Below, in pieces: positions 1 through 9,534 of a stretch of DNA of 64,000 bases. Each line of letters starts with the position of its first letter. Positions within the stretch are counted from its first letter, which is position 1. Both the position numbers and the translations under genes were made by a program. Source of the DNA: Candidatus Raymondbacteria bacterium RIFOXYA2_FULL_49_16 (GTDB lineage: Bacteria; Fibrobacterota; OXYB2-FULL-49-7; XYB2-FULL-49-35). The notes under the pieces were generated by a model. That model made no database searches and was not told where the DNA came from. It saw nothing but the letters and a program-made list of their open reading frames with translations. The stretch covers positions 19,707 to 83,706 of the forward strand of contig MFYT01000107.1 in NCBI GenBank assembly GCA_001789205.1, given 5' to 3'.

Positions 1-119
1 TTTCTGAAGGGAAAAAACGACCCACCGTTGGTTTTTAGCGTGATTTTTTTGCATGGAAGTGTTATTTATAATATAGTTTTTTCCAATACTATACAATGGT
101 TTTTACGGGGAAAATAAAA

Positions 120-203
120 TGCCGCAGGAGGGACTTGAACCCCCACGGGAGTGACCCCGCTACCACCTCAAAGTAGTGTGTCTGCCAATTCCACCACTGC
201 GGC
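120..203 (-). tRNA. tRNA-Leu (anticodon GAG)
   Basis: Read on the minus strand, the sequence starts GCCGCAG and ends CTGCGGC plus discriminator A, forming a perfect 7-bp acceptor stem. The D-arm contains TTGGCAGA. The anticodon stem CTACT/GGTAG closes the loop TTGAGGT, giving anticodon GAG. A long class II variable arm (CGGG..CCCG) follows, then a T-loop TTCAAGT. This matches the layout of bacterial tRNA-Leu(GAG). The CCA end is not encoded, because the genome continues ATTT after the acceptor stem, so it must be added by a CCA-adding enzyme. Confidence 0.96.
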
Positions 204-276
204 ATTCTTCAAGTGGGTATAAAAAGTAGTTTTTTTTTCCAGAGCAATGCAAGCATGGAATGATCAGAAACAGCGG

Positions 277-1104
277 TCACCAGGAAAGCGCATAGACAAA
301 TCCTGTTGTCCACGCATCCGTGCTTTCCGTTAGCCCCTTGCCAAAAAACACATTAAAGGAATGATCCTGTTCAGGGAGCGAAAGCGTGGTTTTTACCATG
401 CCAAAGTCGTCAAAATTTCTTGGACCATGAGACCCGTCCGCTTCAACCAGAATTTTTATTGGCCCGTACTTCCTGCCAATTCCTGCTGCAAAGGTAAACA
501 CATCAAGCTGCCGCGACAATCCAGTGGGATCTCCGATGATTAGAAAGCCGGTATTTACATGCACGTGATACGCACCAATAGCGTGCGAGGCAAGGGCTGC
601 CAGTTCAAAATCAGTCATGTCTGTTCCCGCGCCGCTGAGTCCGCCATGATGTCTTGTCTCGACGAATTCCCAGGTATTTGGCGCATTGGGCAGTTTCGTT
701 GTGAATCGCAATGAAAGGGCCGGCTTTTGCATTACGTGCAGCAGTGTTGCTATGCGAATATCACCTGGGTCAAATTGGCCATTGCTTCCGGGTTCAACAT
801 GATAGAGCGCTTCCCATGCTGTAAAAAAAGAGACATGCGTCCCAAAATTCTTAGCAAAGGTCATTGGCATCTGTACCAGAGACCTTTTTTCATTGTTCAG
901 CGGCAGGTTTGGGTCTGTCCTGTAGCTGGCGCCAGCGGAAAGCGTGAGATCGCGGTCAAACGGCCCTGCCTGCCAGAGCGTACAGAAGAGGTGGAGTACC
1001 TGGTGGCCCCACGGATAGTTGTCCTGCAGGGATTGGGCGTTGGCAGGGCCAGTGCAGAAGAAGAGACTGGCAAGGGCGGCTATAAAGACATTTTTTTCCA
1101 TCAT
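277..1104 (-). CDS. Predicted outer-membrane / envelope protein, function unknown
   Basis: About 275 residues. It starts with a clear signal peptide (MMEKNVFIAALASLFFCTG...ANAQ). The mature part is rich in alternating polar and aromatic residues, and the last residue is Trp, as is typical of outer-membrane beta-barrels. I place the start at the ATG that overlaps the prmA stop (ATGA), not at the upstream in-frame GTG of the ORF track. This overlap implies translational coupling to prmA. I recognise no family; a small barrel is an inference from composition. It is the last gene before tRNA-Leu. Confidence 0.7.
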   Translation of the reverse strand: MMEKNVFIAALASLFFCTGPANAQSLQDNYPWGHQVLHLFCTLWQAGPFDRDLTLSAGASYRTDPNLPLNNEKRSLVQMPMTFAKNFGTHVSFFTAWEALYHVEPGSNGQFDPGDIRIATLLHVMQKPALSLRFTTKLPNAPNTWEFVETRHHGGLSGAGTDMTDFELAALASHAIGAYHVHVNTGFLIIGDPTGLSRQLDVFTFAAGIGRKYGPIKILVEADGSHGPRNFDDFGMVKTTLSLPEQDHSFNVFFGKGLTESTDAWTTGFVYALSW

Positions 1105-1919
1105 GCGTGCACCGCAATGCCTCCGAACCATTCGTGCAGAGTAATTTCTTCTTTGAGTTTCATCCCCTGTTTCTCAAGGAGCGCAACGAACGTTTCCCGT
1201 TCCTCGGCAAGGATGCCTGAAAAGATAATGCCCTGTGTTGCCATGGTTTTTAAAAGCGGCAGCAGGGGCGCGGTCACTGAAAAAATAATGTTTATTGAAA
1301 CCAAGTCCGCGAAAAAACCCGCGCGTAGCGCATCAATGTCGCCAATGAAAAGTTTGATATCAGCGCAATGGTTTAGTTGAAAGTTTTCAGGAGCATTGTC
1401 CGCGCTCAACGGGTCGGTGTCAAACGCGGTAATATCGCGCATGCCCAGTTTGTGCGCAAGGATGGGGAGAATGCCCGTGCCCGTGCCTATGTCGAGGAGA
1501 CTGCGCGCCCCATGTGCGTGCCGTTCGAGGAGTGCCCCGCAAATCTGCGTGGATTCGTGCGTACCAGTGCCAAAGGTCATTTTGGGTTCAATGATTATTT
1601 CGCGTTTGCACGAAAGGGTGTTGGGCGTCCATCCAGGCCGCACAACGGTTTCAATTGTGAAATAGAAGGGGGCAAAGCTTTTTTTCCATTCAGCGTTCCA
1701 GTCCCTGTTTTCCACGGGTTCGGCGGTGTAGCGTACGGCGCGTTCGTGTAGGAACTCCCTGACCGCGGCTATGGTCAGTTCCTCATGCGCAAAAAAGGCC
1801 TCGTATGCGCCAAGCGCGGTCTCGGTAATACCCGCGCAATCAAGGGAAAAAAGCGCGGCCGAAAGAATTTCCATCTCCTCGGGCGCGCAGGAAAACAAGA
1901 ACCTGACATACTCCTGCAT
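1101..1919 (-). CDS. prmA: Ribosomal protein L11 methyltransferase
   Basis: 272 residues. PrmA is a SAM-dependent enzyme that methylates amino groups of ribosomal protein L11. The C-terminal half has the family signature FGTGTHEST followed by the SAM-binding loop LLDIGTGTGILPI, then an acidic strand end (AFDTDP). The N-terminal third matches the small L11-recognition domain in size. The length is slightly below the usual 290. There is no Shine-Dalgarno sequence ahead of the ATG. It is divergent from the polyprenyl synthase gene with only about 57 bp between the starts, and its stop overlaps the start of the envelope protein gene. Confidence 0.92.
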   Translation of the reverse strand: MQEYVRFLFSCAPEEMEILSAALFSLDCAGITETALGAYEAFFAHEELTIAAVREFLHERAVRYTAEPVENRDWNAEWKKSFAPFYFTIETVVRPGWTPNTLSCKREIIIEPKMTFGTGTHESTQICGALLERHAHGARSLLDIGTGTGILPILAHKLGMRDITAFDTDPLSADNAPENFQLNHCADIKLFIGDIDALRAGFFADLVSINIIFSVTAPLLPLLKTMATQGIIFSGILAEERETFVALLEKQGMKLKEEITLHEWFGGIAVHA

Positions 1920-1976
1920 GGGAGGTTAAAATACTAAGTTGTCCTGAGAGAAGGAAACTATGTATTTTATTGCACA

Positions 1977-2951
1977 ATGTTTTTATCGGAAATGAACGAT
2001 TTGTTCCATGAGGAACTGGCGCGCATGCGCAGCCAAGCTGACGCGCTTGTGCGCAGCACCGTGACAGGGCTTTCCCCTGTGATGGCGGGCGCGCTCATGT
2101 CCGGGGGCAAAAACCTTCGCGGCCTCCTGCTCATCATCTTCTCACGAAGACAGAGCATGGTCCATTCCGAGGCGCCGTTCTATGCAGCCGGGATCGAACT
2201 TCTGCATCTGGCAAGCCTTGTCCACGACGATATCATCGACAATGCGCAGCTGCGCAGACAGCGGCCGGCCATGCATCGCGCCCAGGGACGGAAGATGGCC
2301 GTTTTGGCAGGCGATTTCATCTGCATGCGGGTGCTGTCCGGTATCAACGGCCGTGCAGTCCCGGCCATTGCTTCTGATTTTTTCACCATGACCAGCGCCA
2401 TGGTCGAAGGTGAAATTGACCAGCTGCTCAACGGCTCCCGGCCCCAATGCACAGAAGAAGAGTATCTTTTGGTTGCCGGAAAAAAGACCGGGTCGCTCTT
2501 TTCCCTTGCTACTACAACCGGCGCCCGCCTGTCCGGTTCTCCGGAAAAGGGTGTTGCTTGCGCTCTGGAATGCGGACAGGTATTTGGTACGGCATTTCAG
2601 ATACTCGACGACATTCTCGATCTCACTGCCTCTGTTGACCGGACAGGGAAAGAGCCGCACCAGGACATTTATAATGGTCTTATGACTATTCCGGTCATCC
2701 ACCACCTCCGCGCTGGAGGGTCGCTCAAGGAGTTACAATTGCTCGCGGAAAGCGGGGCGCACACGGGAATCGTTGCCGCCCTTATCAGCACCGGCTCAAT
2801 CGAGTACGCGTGCGAGCTTGCCCGCGAACTCATGAAAAAATCGTGTGAAAAGGCGGGAGAGGCGCTGCCTGTTTTTGAAGCCGGTCTCGTGTCATCACTC
2901 TGTTCAGAACTAATGGAAAAAACACATGAAGGAGTCATATATGGAACTTAA
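1977..2951 (+). CDS. Polyprenyl diphosphate synthase (trans-isoprenyl)
   Basis: 324 residues. The enzyme extends allylic diphosphates with isopentenyl diphosphate to make long-chain polyprenyl diphosphates, typically for quinone side chains. Visible signatures are the GGKNLRG substrate loop near residue 42, the first Asp-rich motif (VHDDIIDNAQLRR, near residue 84) and the second Asp-rich motif (LDDILD, near residue 210). The first motif lacks the bulky insertion of short-chain enzymes, so a C30-C50 product is likely. No Shine-Dalgarno sequence precedes the ATG; a weak TTGTCC...TATTTT pair ends 8 bp upstream. The 3' end overlaps dapA by 11 bp. Confidence 0.9.
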   Translation: MFLSEMNDLFHEELARMRSQADALVRSTVTGLSPVMAGALMSGGKNLRGLLLIIFSRRQSMVHSEAPFYAAGIELLHLASLVHDDIIDNAQLRRQRPAMHRAQGRKMAVLAGDFICMRVLSGINGRAVPAIASDFFTMTSAMVEGEIDQLLNGSRPQCTEEEYLLVAGKKTGSLFSLATTTGARLSGSPEKGVACALECGQVFGTAFQILDDILDLTASVDRTGKEPHQDIYNGLMTIPVIHHLRAGGSLKELQLLAESGAHTGIVAALISTGSIEYACELARELMKKSCEKAGEALPVFEAGLVSSLCSELMEKTHEGVIYGT

Positions 2952-3828
2952 GGGTACGTACACCGCCTTGCTCACACCGTTTACGGACAAGGACGAGATA
3001 AACGAAGACAAGCTGCGTGAAATGGTGGAATTTCAGATTGAAAAGGGGACCGCGGGCCTTGTGCCATGCGGCACAACGGGCGAATCGCCCACGCTTACCT
3101 GGGACGAGCACAAGCGGGTCATAGAGATTGTCGTCAAGGCAGCGCGCAGGCGTGTGAAAGTCATTCCCGGCACAGGGTCCAATAACACGGCTGAGGCCAT
3201 CGAAGCCACCCTTTTTGCGCGCAAAGTGGGCGCTGACGCGGTCCTTATTGTCAGCCCATACTACAACAAGCCAACGCAGGAGGGGTTGTATCAGCATTTC
3301 AAGACCATTGCCACGGTGTGCAATATTCCGGTGGTGGTCTACAATATTCCCGGAAGGTGCGGGGTCAATATTGCCACTTCCACCATGCAACGGCTCAGCA
3401 GTGTCAGGAACATAGTGGGATGCAAGGAAGCGTCGGGTGATCTCAACCAGATGTCAGACCAAATCCGCACCTGTGCAAAGAGCATCAACTTTTTGTCCGG
3501 AGACGACAGTCTCACACTGCCCCTGCTTGCCGTGGGAGGCAAGGGCGTCATTTCCGTTATAGCTAATTTTATTCCAACCGAGCTCAAGATCCTGGTCGAC
3601 GCCTTTTTCAAGGGAAACATGAAGAAGGCCATTGCCATGCACCAGCGGCTTTTTCCTGTGTGCCAGGCCATGTTTGTCGAGACCAACCCCATTCCCGTGC
3701 GCGAGGCCATGAACATGCTTGGATGGAAGGTTGGCGCTGCGCGCCTGCCGCTTACGCCCATTGGACGCGAAGCGAGGACAAAGCTTGTTGCTGCGCTCAA
3801 GGGCTTTGGTTTAAAGATGAAGGGGTAA
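2941..3828 (+). CDS. dapA: 4-hydroxy-tetrahydrodipicolinate synthase
   Basis: 295 residues. It condenses pyruvate with aspartate semialdehyde in the diaminopimelate/lysine pathway. The family residues are all visible: GTTGESPTL near residue 44, YYNKPTQEG near 107, Tyr134 in VVYNIPGR and the Schiff-base Lys162 in GCKEASGD. I use the ATG at 2941 because AAGGAG lies 8 bp upstream; the ORF-track start adds five residues and includes the RBS. It overlaps the end of the polyprenyl synthase gene and is followed 4 bp later by dapB, so the three genes form one transcription unit. Confidence 0.97.
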   Translation: MELKGTYTALLTPFTDKDEINEDKLREMVEFQIEKGTAGLVPCGTTGESPTLTWDEHKRVIEIVVKAARRRVKVIPGTGSNNTAEAIEATLFARKVGADAVLIVSPYYNKPTQEGLYQHFKTIATVCNIPVVVYNIPGRCGVNIATSTMQRLSSVRNIVGCKEASGDLNQMSDQIRTCAKSINFLSGDDSLTLPLLAVGGKGVISVIANFIPTELKILVDAFFKGNMKKAIAMHQRLFPVCQAMFVETNPIPVREAMNMLGWKVGAARLPLTPIGREARTKLVAALKGFGLKMKG

Positions 3829-3832
3829 TTAT

Positions 3833-4633
3833 ATGGTCAAGGTCGCTGTTGCCGGCTGTGCTGGCCGAATGGGGCAGCGCATTGTATGCGCCGTGGACCA
3901 AAGCGCCATCGTGGGTCTTGGCGCGGGGTTCGAGAAAAAAGGCCATGGGGCTGTTGGAAAAGATATTGGTTTTGTGGCTGGTATTGAGGAGAAGAAGATT
4001 ACCATAGGCGATTCAGTGAATGTTGCTACTGGATGCGGCGCTATCATTGATTTCACTGCTGCTGACGCTACTGAAGCGAATGTGGCCTTTGCCCGGAAGC
4101 AGGGGATTAACATGGTCATTGGCACCACGGGCTTTTCCGAAGCCCAGAAGCAGGCCATTTCCCAGGCTGCCCGCGACATTGCCATTGTATTTGCCCCCAA
4201 TTTTGGCGTGGGCATCAATGTTCTGCTCAATGTGGTAAAACGCGTGGCCAGTGTTGTTGGCAGCTCTTTCGATATTGAAGTCATTGAAGCGCACCACAAT
4301 AAAAAAAAGGACGCTCCCAGCGGTACGGCCCTTGGCCTGGCAGAGGCAGCAGCCGCGGGTCTCAAGATCAGCCTGAAGGACCATGCGGTGTATGGAAGGC
4401 AGGGGAATGTGGGAGCGCGCAAACAGAACGAAATCGGCATTCATGCCATACGCGGAGGCGATATTATCGGAGAGCATACGGTCATGTTTGCCGGATCTGG
4501 GGAAAAAATCGAGATATCCCATTCTGTGGTCACCCGCGATGTGCTTGCCCAGGGCGCAGTGCGGGCCGCTGAATTTCTGTGCGAAAAAAAGAGCGGCCTG
4601 TTCGATATGCAGGACGTGCTGGGGTTAAAGTAG
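3833..4633 (+). CDS. dapB: 4-hydroxy-tetrahydrodipicolinate reductase
   Basis: 266 residues. It reduces the DapA product with NAD(P)H in meso-diaminopimelate synthesis, supplying peptidoglycan and lysine. The N-terminal Rossmann motif is VAVAGCAGRMGQRI. The central GTTGF motif and the signature EAHHNKKKDAPSGTAL, with its His-His and Lys, are typical of DapB. The length is normal for the family. It directly follows dapA. Confidence 0.97.
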   Translation: MVKVAVAGCAGRMGQRIVCAVDQSAIVGLGAGFEKKGHGAVGKDIGFVAGIEEKKITIGDSVNVATGCGAIIDFTAADATEANVAFARKQGINMVIGTTGFSEAQKQAISQAARDIAIVFAPNFGVGINVLLNVVKRVASVVGSSFDIEVIEAHHNKKKDAPSGTALGLAEAAAAGLKISLKDHAVYGRQGNVGARKQNEIGIHAIRGGDIIGEHTVMFAGSGEKIEISHSVVTRDVLAQGAVRAAEFLCEKKSGLFDMQDVLGLK

Positions 4634-4645
4634 CCGGCAGCGGGC

Positions 4646-5515
4646 ATGCCAAAAACCATTACCGTTATTGTTCCCACCTACAATCGCGCCTCTCTTCTCG
4701 AAAGGCTGGTCGATTCTTTGCGACGGCAATCGATCGATCAGGTGCATGTCGATCTATTGTTTGTGAACGATGGGTCAATGGACAATACTGAGCGTGTTCT
4801 CAAAGACCTTGGGATTGCCTGTATCACCATTCCTCACGCAGGGCCTGCTGGCGCCCGCAATGCAGGCGCTGCGGCCGCGCAAACTCCAGTGCTTGCCTTT
4901 CTCGACGATGATGTGTATCCTGACCGCGACTGGCTTAAAATCATATATCTGGCCTATCAGGAAGGGGGGCTTCATGGGGCTATTGAAGGCGACGTGGTAA
5001 GTAAGGGAGAGCCAGTGCCTCTGTCTCATACTGTTTTGCACCAGGGCCCAGGCGGATATCTGAGCTGTAACTTTGCCATTACCAAGGAGACCTTTGAAAA
5101 AACAGGGGGTTTTGACGTTTTCTTCAAGTATCCCATGAACGAGGATTTTGATTTTTTCCTCAGGCTAAAAAAGCGCGCTCCTGTAACGTATGTGCCTGGG
5201 ATGGTTGTTTTTCATCCTGTGTATCCACGGCCTTTTTTCAAAACGCTTTTATCCTCATTCGCCTTTGCCCGTCAAACCATATCAGCCGAATATCTGCTTA
5301 ACAAAAACCATCCCGAAGCATACCGGATGGTAAAATTCGAGCCAAATGCCTTGGCAACAATTGCGCGGCTTTCCAGAAACTATTTTTTCCACAATGTTCT
5401 AAAAAATCCGGGCATGTTTTTCAAACATCCAATTCGCGCGCTCATGTGGGCAAAAATTTGTTTTTTCCGGCACCTGGGGTTCATCTATTACCGGATCAGG
5501 GCCTATTCGGGATGA
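4646..5515 (+). CDS. Glycosyltransferase family 2
   Basis: 289 residues with a GT-A fold. The N-terminus ITVIVPTYNRASLLERL is the classic GT2 nucleotide-sugar binding start. FVNDGS and the metal-binding triad FLDDDVYPD near residue 91 follow, with a likely catalytic acidic site NEDFDFF near residue 167. The C-terminal 80 residues are basic and amphipathic, which suggests membrane association. The acceptor is unknown. It sits 12 bp after dapB and overlaps the next gene by ATGA, so it is probably co-transcribed with the SDR and ketosynthase rather than belonging functionally to lysine synthesis. Confidence 0.85.
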   Translation: MPKTITVIVPTYNRASLLERLVDSLRRQSIDQVHVDLLFVNDGSMDNTERVLKDLGIACITIPHAGPAGARNAGAAAAQTPVLAFLDDDVYPDRDWLKIIYLAYQEGGLHGAIEGDVVSKGEPVPLSHTVLHQGPGGYLSCNFAITKETFEKTGGFDVFFKYPMNEDFDFFLRLKKRAPVTYVPGMVVFHPVYPRPFFKTLLSSFAFARQTISAEYLLNKNHPEAYRMVKFEPNALATIARLSRNYFFHNVLKNPGMFFKHPIRALMWAKICFFRHLGFIYYRIRAYSG

Positions 5516-6195
5516 AGCGGGCCATTGTGACCGGCGGGTCATCGGGCCTTGGTTATGCGTGCGCTGAAGTCATTGGATCAGCCGGATATCAGGTCACTTC
5601 GTTGTCGCGCAGAAATACCTCGGCCCCGGGTGTTGCCTGTCTGCCTCTTGATCTGTCGAATTCTCGTGAAATAGACGCTATGGCCGCACGCCTAAGGTCC
5701 AAAGGCGATAAAATAGATATACTTGTCAACAATGCGGGAATATCGCCCGCGGGCCGCGTCCAGGATTTTTCAGAACAGGATTTTGACGCCACCATGCAGG
5801 TGAATTTTTCCGCTGCTCGGTTGCTTATCGAAGGGTTGCGACCGTTGTTGCAAGGAGGCGTGGTTATCAATATTGTTTCGCGGGTGGGCTACGAAGGTAG
5901 GCATGGCCTGTGCGCCTATGGTGTTTCCAAGGGAATGCTCATTGGATATACTCAGACAATTGCGGCCGAACTTGCGCAGGACAATGTCCGAATATATGGC
6001 GTCAACCCTGGCTTTATAATCACTGGCATGGTGACTGAAAAGGCCATTGCGAGGCAGAAGGGTGAATCGCTTTTTGGTTCTGTTTCTGATGTTCACGCTG
6101 CAGCGCGGTTTATTCTTATGCTTGCTCAGTCAGAATGGAGTACCGGAGCAATCTACGACTTTGATTCAAGGGTATATAACGGATGGCATTTGTAA
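5512..6195 (+). CDS. Short-chain dehydrogenase/reductase, FabG-like
   Basis: 227 residues. A classical SDR: TGGSSGLGYA cofactor loop at the N-terminus, LVNNAGISPAG near residue 72 and the catalytic YGVSK motif near residue 137. FabG-type 3-oxoacyl reduction is the likely chemistry because the next gene is a ketosynthase. The start is set at the ATG overlapping the upstream glycosyltransferase stop (ATGA); the ORF-track start lies inside that gene. It overlaps the ketosynthase gene by 13 bp. The exact substrate cannot be read from sequence. Confidence 0.87.
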   Translation: MKRAIVTGGSSGLGYACAEVIGSAGYQVTSLSRRNTSAPGVACLPLDLSNSREIDAMAARLRSKGDKIDILVNNAGISPAGRVQDFSEQDFDATMQVNFSAARLLIEGLRPLLQGGVVINIVSRVGYEGRHGLCAYGVSKGMLIGYTQTIAAELAQDNVRIYGVNPGFIITGMVTEKAIARQKGESLFGSVSDVHAAARFILMLAQSEWSTGAIYDFDSRVYNGWHL

Positions 6196-7304
6196 TAAGC
6201 GGTTTTGGAACCATAACCTCCCTGGCGCATGACCCAGACCTGCTCTGGCGCAATCTTATGGCAGGCAAAAGCGGCGTCAAGTGGCGCGAATCGCGGACAG
6301 CGCCATATACTGCGCCGGTGAATCTGCCATTGCCCAGCACCTATGACCGCTCCATTGAATTGGCGCTTGCCTGTACTGGTTTGGCATTGGAAAACGCGGG
6401 CAAGGGTTTTGCCTTGGATGCGGAAACCGGGATTTTTATCAGTTCAACCAAAGGGGGCATGAATTCCGTGGGCATACCGAGTGGAGCGGGTTTTATAGAG
6501 AATGTTCCAGCTGACGCTGCTGGCCGCGCCATTGCCCGCGACTTGGACATTACTGGTCCTGTTTTCAATGTTGTGGCAGCCTGCGCCACGGGGATCTTTG
6601 CGTTGCAATCGGCCATGAGGTCTATACAGGCGGGTGAATGTCAACGTGCGCTTGTTGGTGCGTCCGAGTCCGCGCTTACAGACCTGGTGCTTTCGGGATT
6701 CAGCAATATGGGTGTGCTGGCAAAATGCCCTCCGCGGCCTTTTACCAGGGAACGCGATGGTTTTGCGCCAGCCGAAGGTGCGGCTGTTTTTGCCATTGAA
6801 ACAAAAGAGGCGGCGCTTCAGCGCAATGCCAGAATATGGGGAAAAATCGCGGGCATTGCCACGGTTTCAGACAATGAGCATGCGGTGCGTTTTGATCCCA
6901 CAGGCGCGGCCATTACCCGCGCCATCCTTCAGTTGTTTGAAAAAACCGGACTTGCGGCAAGCGATATAGACGCTATTTGTGTGCATGGCACTGGCACAAG
7001 AAACAATGATGTGTGCGAAACAAACGGCATCCTGGCTGCATTTGGCAAGCGGGGAAGGGAGGTCCCCTGTTTTGGCGTCAAACCCTCGATCGGTCATGTA
7101 TTGGGCGCTTCAGCTGCTGTTGAAATGGCTGTGTGCCTGCTTGCGCTCCAGCACAATGCATTGCCGCCCACGCTAGGCAATGGAACGCCTGATCCTGCAT
7201 GCGCACTGAATGTTTTTTCAGGGAACATTGCATTAAACCAGATCCTGTCATTGAACTTTGGTTTTGGCGGCCATGTGGGCGCTGTGTGCGTGGAGAAATA
7301 CTAA
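6183..7304 (+). CDS. Beta-ketoacyl synthase (FabF-like KAS)
   Basis: 373 residues, shorter than the roughly 410 of housekeeping FabF. It catalyses decarboxylative Claisen condensation of acyl-ACP with malonyl-ACP. The Cys-His-His triad is present: Cys134 in AACATG, His268 in HGTGT and His305 in SIGHVLGA. The glycine-rich C-terminal loop FGFGGH is also present. With the preceding SDR it forms a two-enzyme elongation pair. No acyl carrier protein, dehydratase or thioesterase is adjacent. bioF and bioD lie downstream on the same strand, separated by one opposite-strand gene. Confidence 0.88.
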   Translation: MAFVISGFGTITSLAHDPDLLWRNLMAGKSGVKWRESRTAPYTAPVNLPLPSTYDRSIELALACTGLALENAGKGFALDAETGIFISSTKGGMNSVGIPSGAGFIENVPADAAGRAIARDLDITGPVFNVVAACATGIFALQSAMRSIQAGECQRALVGASESALTDLVLSGFSNMGVLAKCPPRPFTRERDGFAPAEGAAVFAIETKEAALQRNARIWGKIAGIATVSDNEHAVRFDPTGAAITRAILQLFEKTGLAASDIDAICVHGTGTRNNDVCETNGILAAFGKRGREVPCFGVKPSIGHVLGASAAVEMAVCLLALQHNALPPTLGNGTPDPACALNVFSGNIALNQILSLNFGFGGHVGAVCVEKY

Positions 7305-7331
7305 AAGGCATCTTATCTCGCGCAGGGAGTT

Positions 7332-9491
7332 CTATCGCAGAAGGATGGCTTTGCTGGTTGATACGCGATCCAAGGATTTTAGGCGAATGAAATAAACACC
7401 GTTTGATACTATATTGCAGTTATTGTCTCTCCCGTCCCATTGCACTGAATTCTGGGAATCACCAGTTTTTGAAAGCTTCAGGTGTTTCACCGTCCGGCCG
7501 TGTGTATCCAGAATTTCGAGGGTTGCCTGTTCCTTTGGCTTAATGGAGTATTTGATAGTTACTATTGGGTTAAATGGATTCGGATATACAACAAGCTCAG
7601 GGGTGGCAGGGGCTATCGCTGTTTCAACCGCAAGGTTGCTGTCAGCGGCGCGGATGATTGCAAGTCCATTCGAGGTTCCAAGCCATTTGTTGCCATGACG
7701 GTCTATTACGATATCATTCATCCGTGAGCTTGGAAGCCAGGAATTTGTATCGTTGAGACTGGTCCATGATGTCCCGTCATACATGCAGAGTCCTTTGGTT
7801 TTAGTCCCAAACCAAAGCTGGTGCTGTTCATCAAATACCATTGATGTTGCCGTGTAGTCAGGCATGCCTGAAGACCCTGGGGAAAATACTACCGAAGAAC
7901 CAGATTGCTCATATTTTCCGATTCCATGGGATTTTCTCCCTGTTGAGCTTATCCATTTGGTCCCGGAGCTATCTATAAGGATGTCCCTGATATCCTCGAT
8001 CATATCAGGATTGTAGCAGTGTACGATGCCGGTATCGTTACTATGGTAGAGACCATAGTAATCGCTGCCGATCCACAATCCGTGGTCTTTGGGATCAAAT
8101 ATCATGGTGTTTACCGGGGATGCGAATCCTGGAAGGCGATAGTGCGACCAGTATCCATTGTATTTGCAGAAACCGTTTGATGTGCCAAACCAATAAACTC
8201 CTCCGGTATCAAAGGTAACAGACCTGAAGGCAAGATGGGTATCGGGGGACGGGCGGCAGTATATTTGCCGCCATGCGGAGTTATCGTATTCGGCGGCAAA
8301 GGAATCGCAAAGCATCCAGACATGAGAATCAGGCGCCACGACAACCGTGTGGGGCCTGGTATTCCAGTTTAAAAGATCTTCAGCCTGAGCGGTCCAGGAA
8401 TAGCCGTTATACATATACAGATAGTTATGGGATTTATTTTCAAACAGAATCCATGCGTTGTCAAACGAATCGATGGCTATAGAGAGAATCGTGTTGTACG
8501 GGATTCCGGACTGTGTAGTTGTATACCTAGTTCTGCCATGTTGGCCTAGTACCAAAAAACCAGAGTCAGTGCCCATGAAAAGCCTGTTTTTGCTGCCGAG
8601 GAATAAATAGTCTAAATTGCCATCAAAATTGATCGAATTGGTGGAATCGAAGATGGTTAGACCCTGGTTATTATACAGAAGAAGATCGCCCGAATTGATC
8701 CATTTGTTTCCTTTGGAATCAACGACCACATCGCAGTAATAATAGCGTGAATTAATCTCCTGCCAGACTGAACCGTCGAATGTACCCAAACCTCCACCCG
8801 TGGAGTTGTAATCCATCCCAGTCGGAAATGATGTGACCCAAAGGAGATTGTCTTTATCAACAGCTATGCCCGTGTTGTATTGGACCGGAATACCGTGTTC
8901 CTGGCTATATTCGGTCCATACAGTATCATTGTAGCAGAGAAGACTGTACCACGAACCAAACCACTTCCGGTTGAGGCTGTCAATGGCCATTGAGAAAAAG
9001 TTGTCGCTTGTAATGCCGATATTCTTATAATTGTACCATTTCCAGGTTTTTCCGTCGAAACTGACAACTCCTTCCAAGGACTGGCATATCCAAATGACGT
9101 TGTTCCGGTCCGCAAGGATGTGCTCACATAATGCGCCATCCACCAAGCCTGAATTGGCGGATGTATATACGATCCAATTTTGCCCGTCGAATTTTACCAG
9201 GCCTTTTCCGGTGCCTGCCCATATATTGCCGGATTTGTCCTTTTCCAAACAAAAGATATGGTTCGATGGTAATGGAGAATTATACCTTGTAAAATGTTGC
9301 TGTTTTCCGGTGCGCATGTTGTGTTTAACCAGGCCGTCGTTAGTTCCGATCCACATGTAATTGCCGTCTTCTTCAAAGGCCCTGACACTGTTTCCATTTG
9401 TATGAATGATCCAATCATTATCCGATATTGTCTGGGCAATGCATGGGATGCAAAGCATAAAAATGTATAAAATATGCTTGGAATAGTTCAT
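7332..9491 (-). CDS. Secreted two-component-regulator-type beta-propeller protein with FlgD-like C-terminal tail
   Basis: 719 residues. A signal peptide (ILYIFMLCIPCIAQ) is followed by many Reg_prop-type repeats such as MWIGTNDGLVKH, IWAGTGKGLVKF and KWLGTSNGLAII, spanning roughly residues 40-620 and predicted to form beta-propellers. The C-terminal 90 residues begin VYPNPFNPIVTIKYS and end in a VYFIRL strand, resembling the FlgD-Ig / type IX sorting tails. No histidine kinase follows the propeller, so this is a stand-alone extracellular form. Its base composition is more AT-rich than the flanking genes, and it separates the ketosynthase from bioF, which suggests insertion. There is no Shine-Dalgarno sequence. 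Confidence 0.85.
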   Translation of the reverse strand: MNYSKHILYIFMLCIPCIAQTISDNDWIIHTNGNSVRAFEEDGNYMWIGTNDGLVKHNMRTGKQQHFTRYNSPLPSNHIFCLEKDKSGNIWAGTGKGLVKFDGQNWIVYTSANSGLVDGALCEHILADRNNVIWICQSLEGVVSFDGKTWKWYNYKNIGITSDNFFSMAIDSLNRKWFGSWYSLLCYNDTVWTEYSQEHGIPVQYNTGIAVDKDNLLWVTSFPTGMDYNSTGGGLGTFDGSVWQEINSRYYYCDVVVDSKGNKWINSGDLLLYNNQGLTIFDSTNSINFDGNLDYLFLGSKNRLFMGTDSGFLVLGQHGRTRYTTTQSGIPYNTILSIAIDSFDNAWILFENKSHNYLYMYNGYSWTAQAEDLLNWNTRPHTVVVAPDSHVWMLCDSFAAEYDNSAWRQIYCRPSPDTHLAFRSVTFDTGGVYWFGTSNGFCKYNGYWSHYRLPGFASPVNTMIFDPKDHGLWIGSDYYGLYHSNDTGIVHCYNPDMIEDIRDILIDSSGTKWISSTGRKSHGIGKYEQSGSSVVFSPGSSGMPDYTATSMVFDEQHQLWFGTKTKGLCMYDGTSWTSLNDTNSWLPSSRMNDIVIDRHGNKWLGTSNGLAIIRAADSNLAVETAIAPATPELVVYPNPFNPIVTIKYSIKPKEQATLEILDTHGRTVKHLKLSKTGDSQNSVQWDGRDNNCNIVSNGVYFIRLKSLDRVSTSKAILLR

Positions 9492-9505
9492 GGGAGTATA
9501 ATAAT

Positions 9506-9534
9506 AATATAGTTCTGGAAAGTCAGAAAGTCAA
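9506..9534 (-). promoter_or_regulatory. Sigma-70-like promoter of the propeller gene
   Basis: On the minus strand TTGACT is followed after exactly 17 bp by TATATT. The start codon is only about 14 bp past the -10 box and has no Shine-Dalgarno sequence, so the transcript would be leaderless or nearly so. Confidence 0.5.

Noticed and set aside
727-1380. 217-codon plus-strand ORF
   Set aside because: Antisense to the envelope protein and prmA; no family features.
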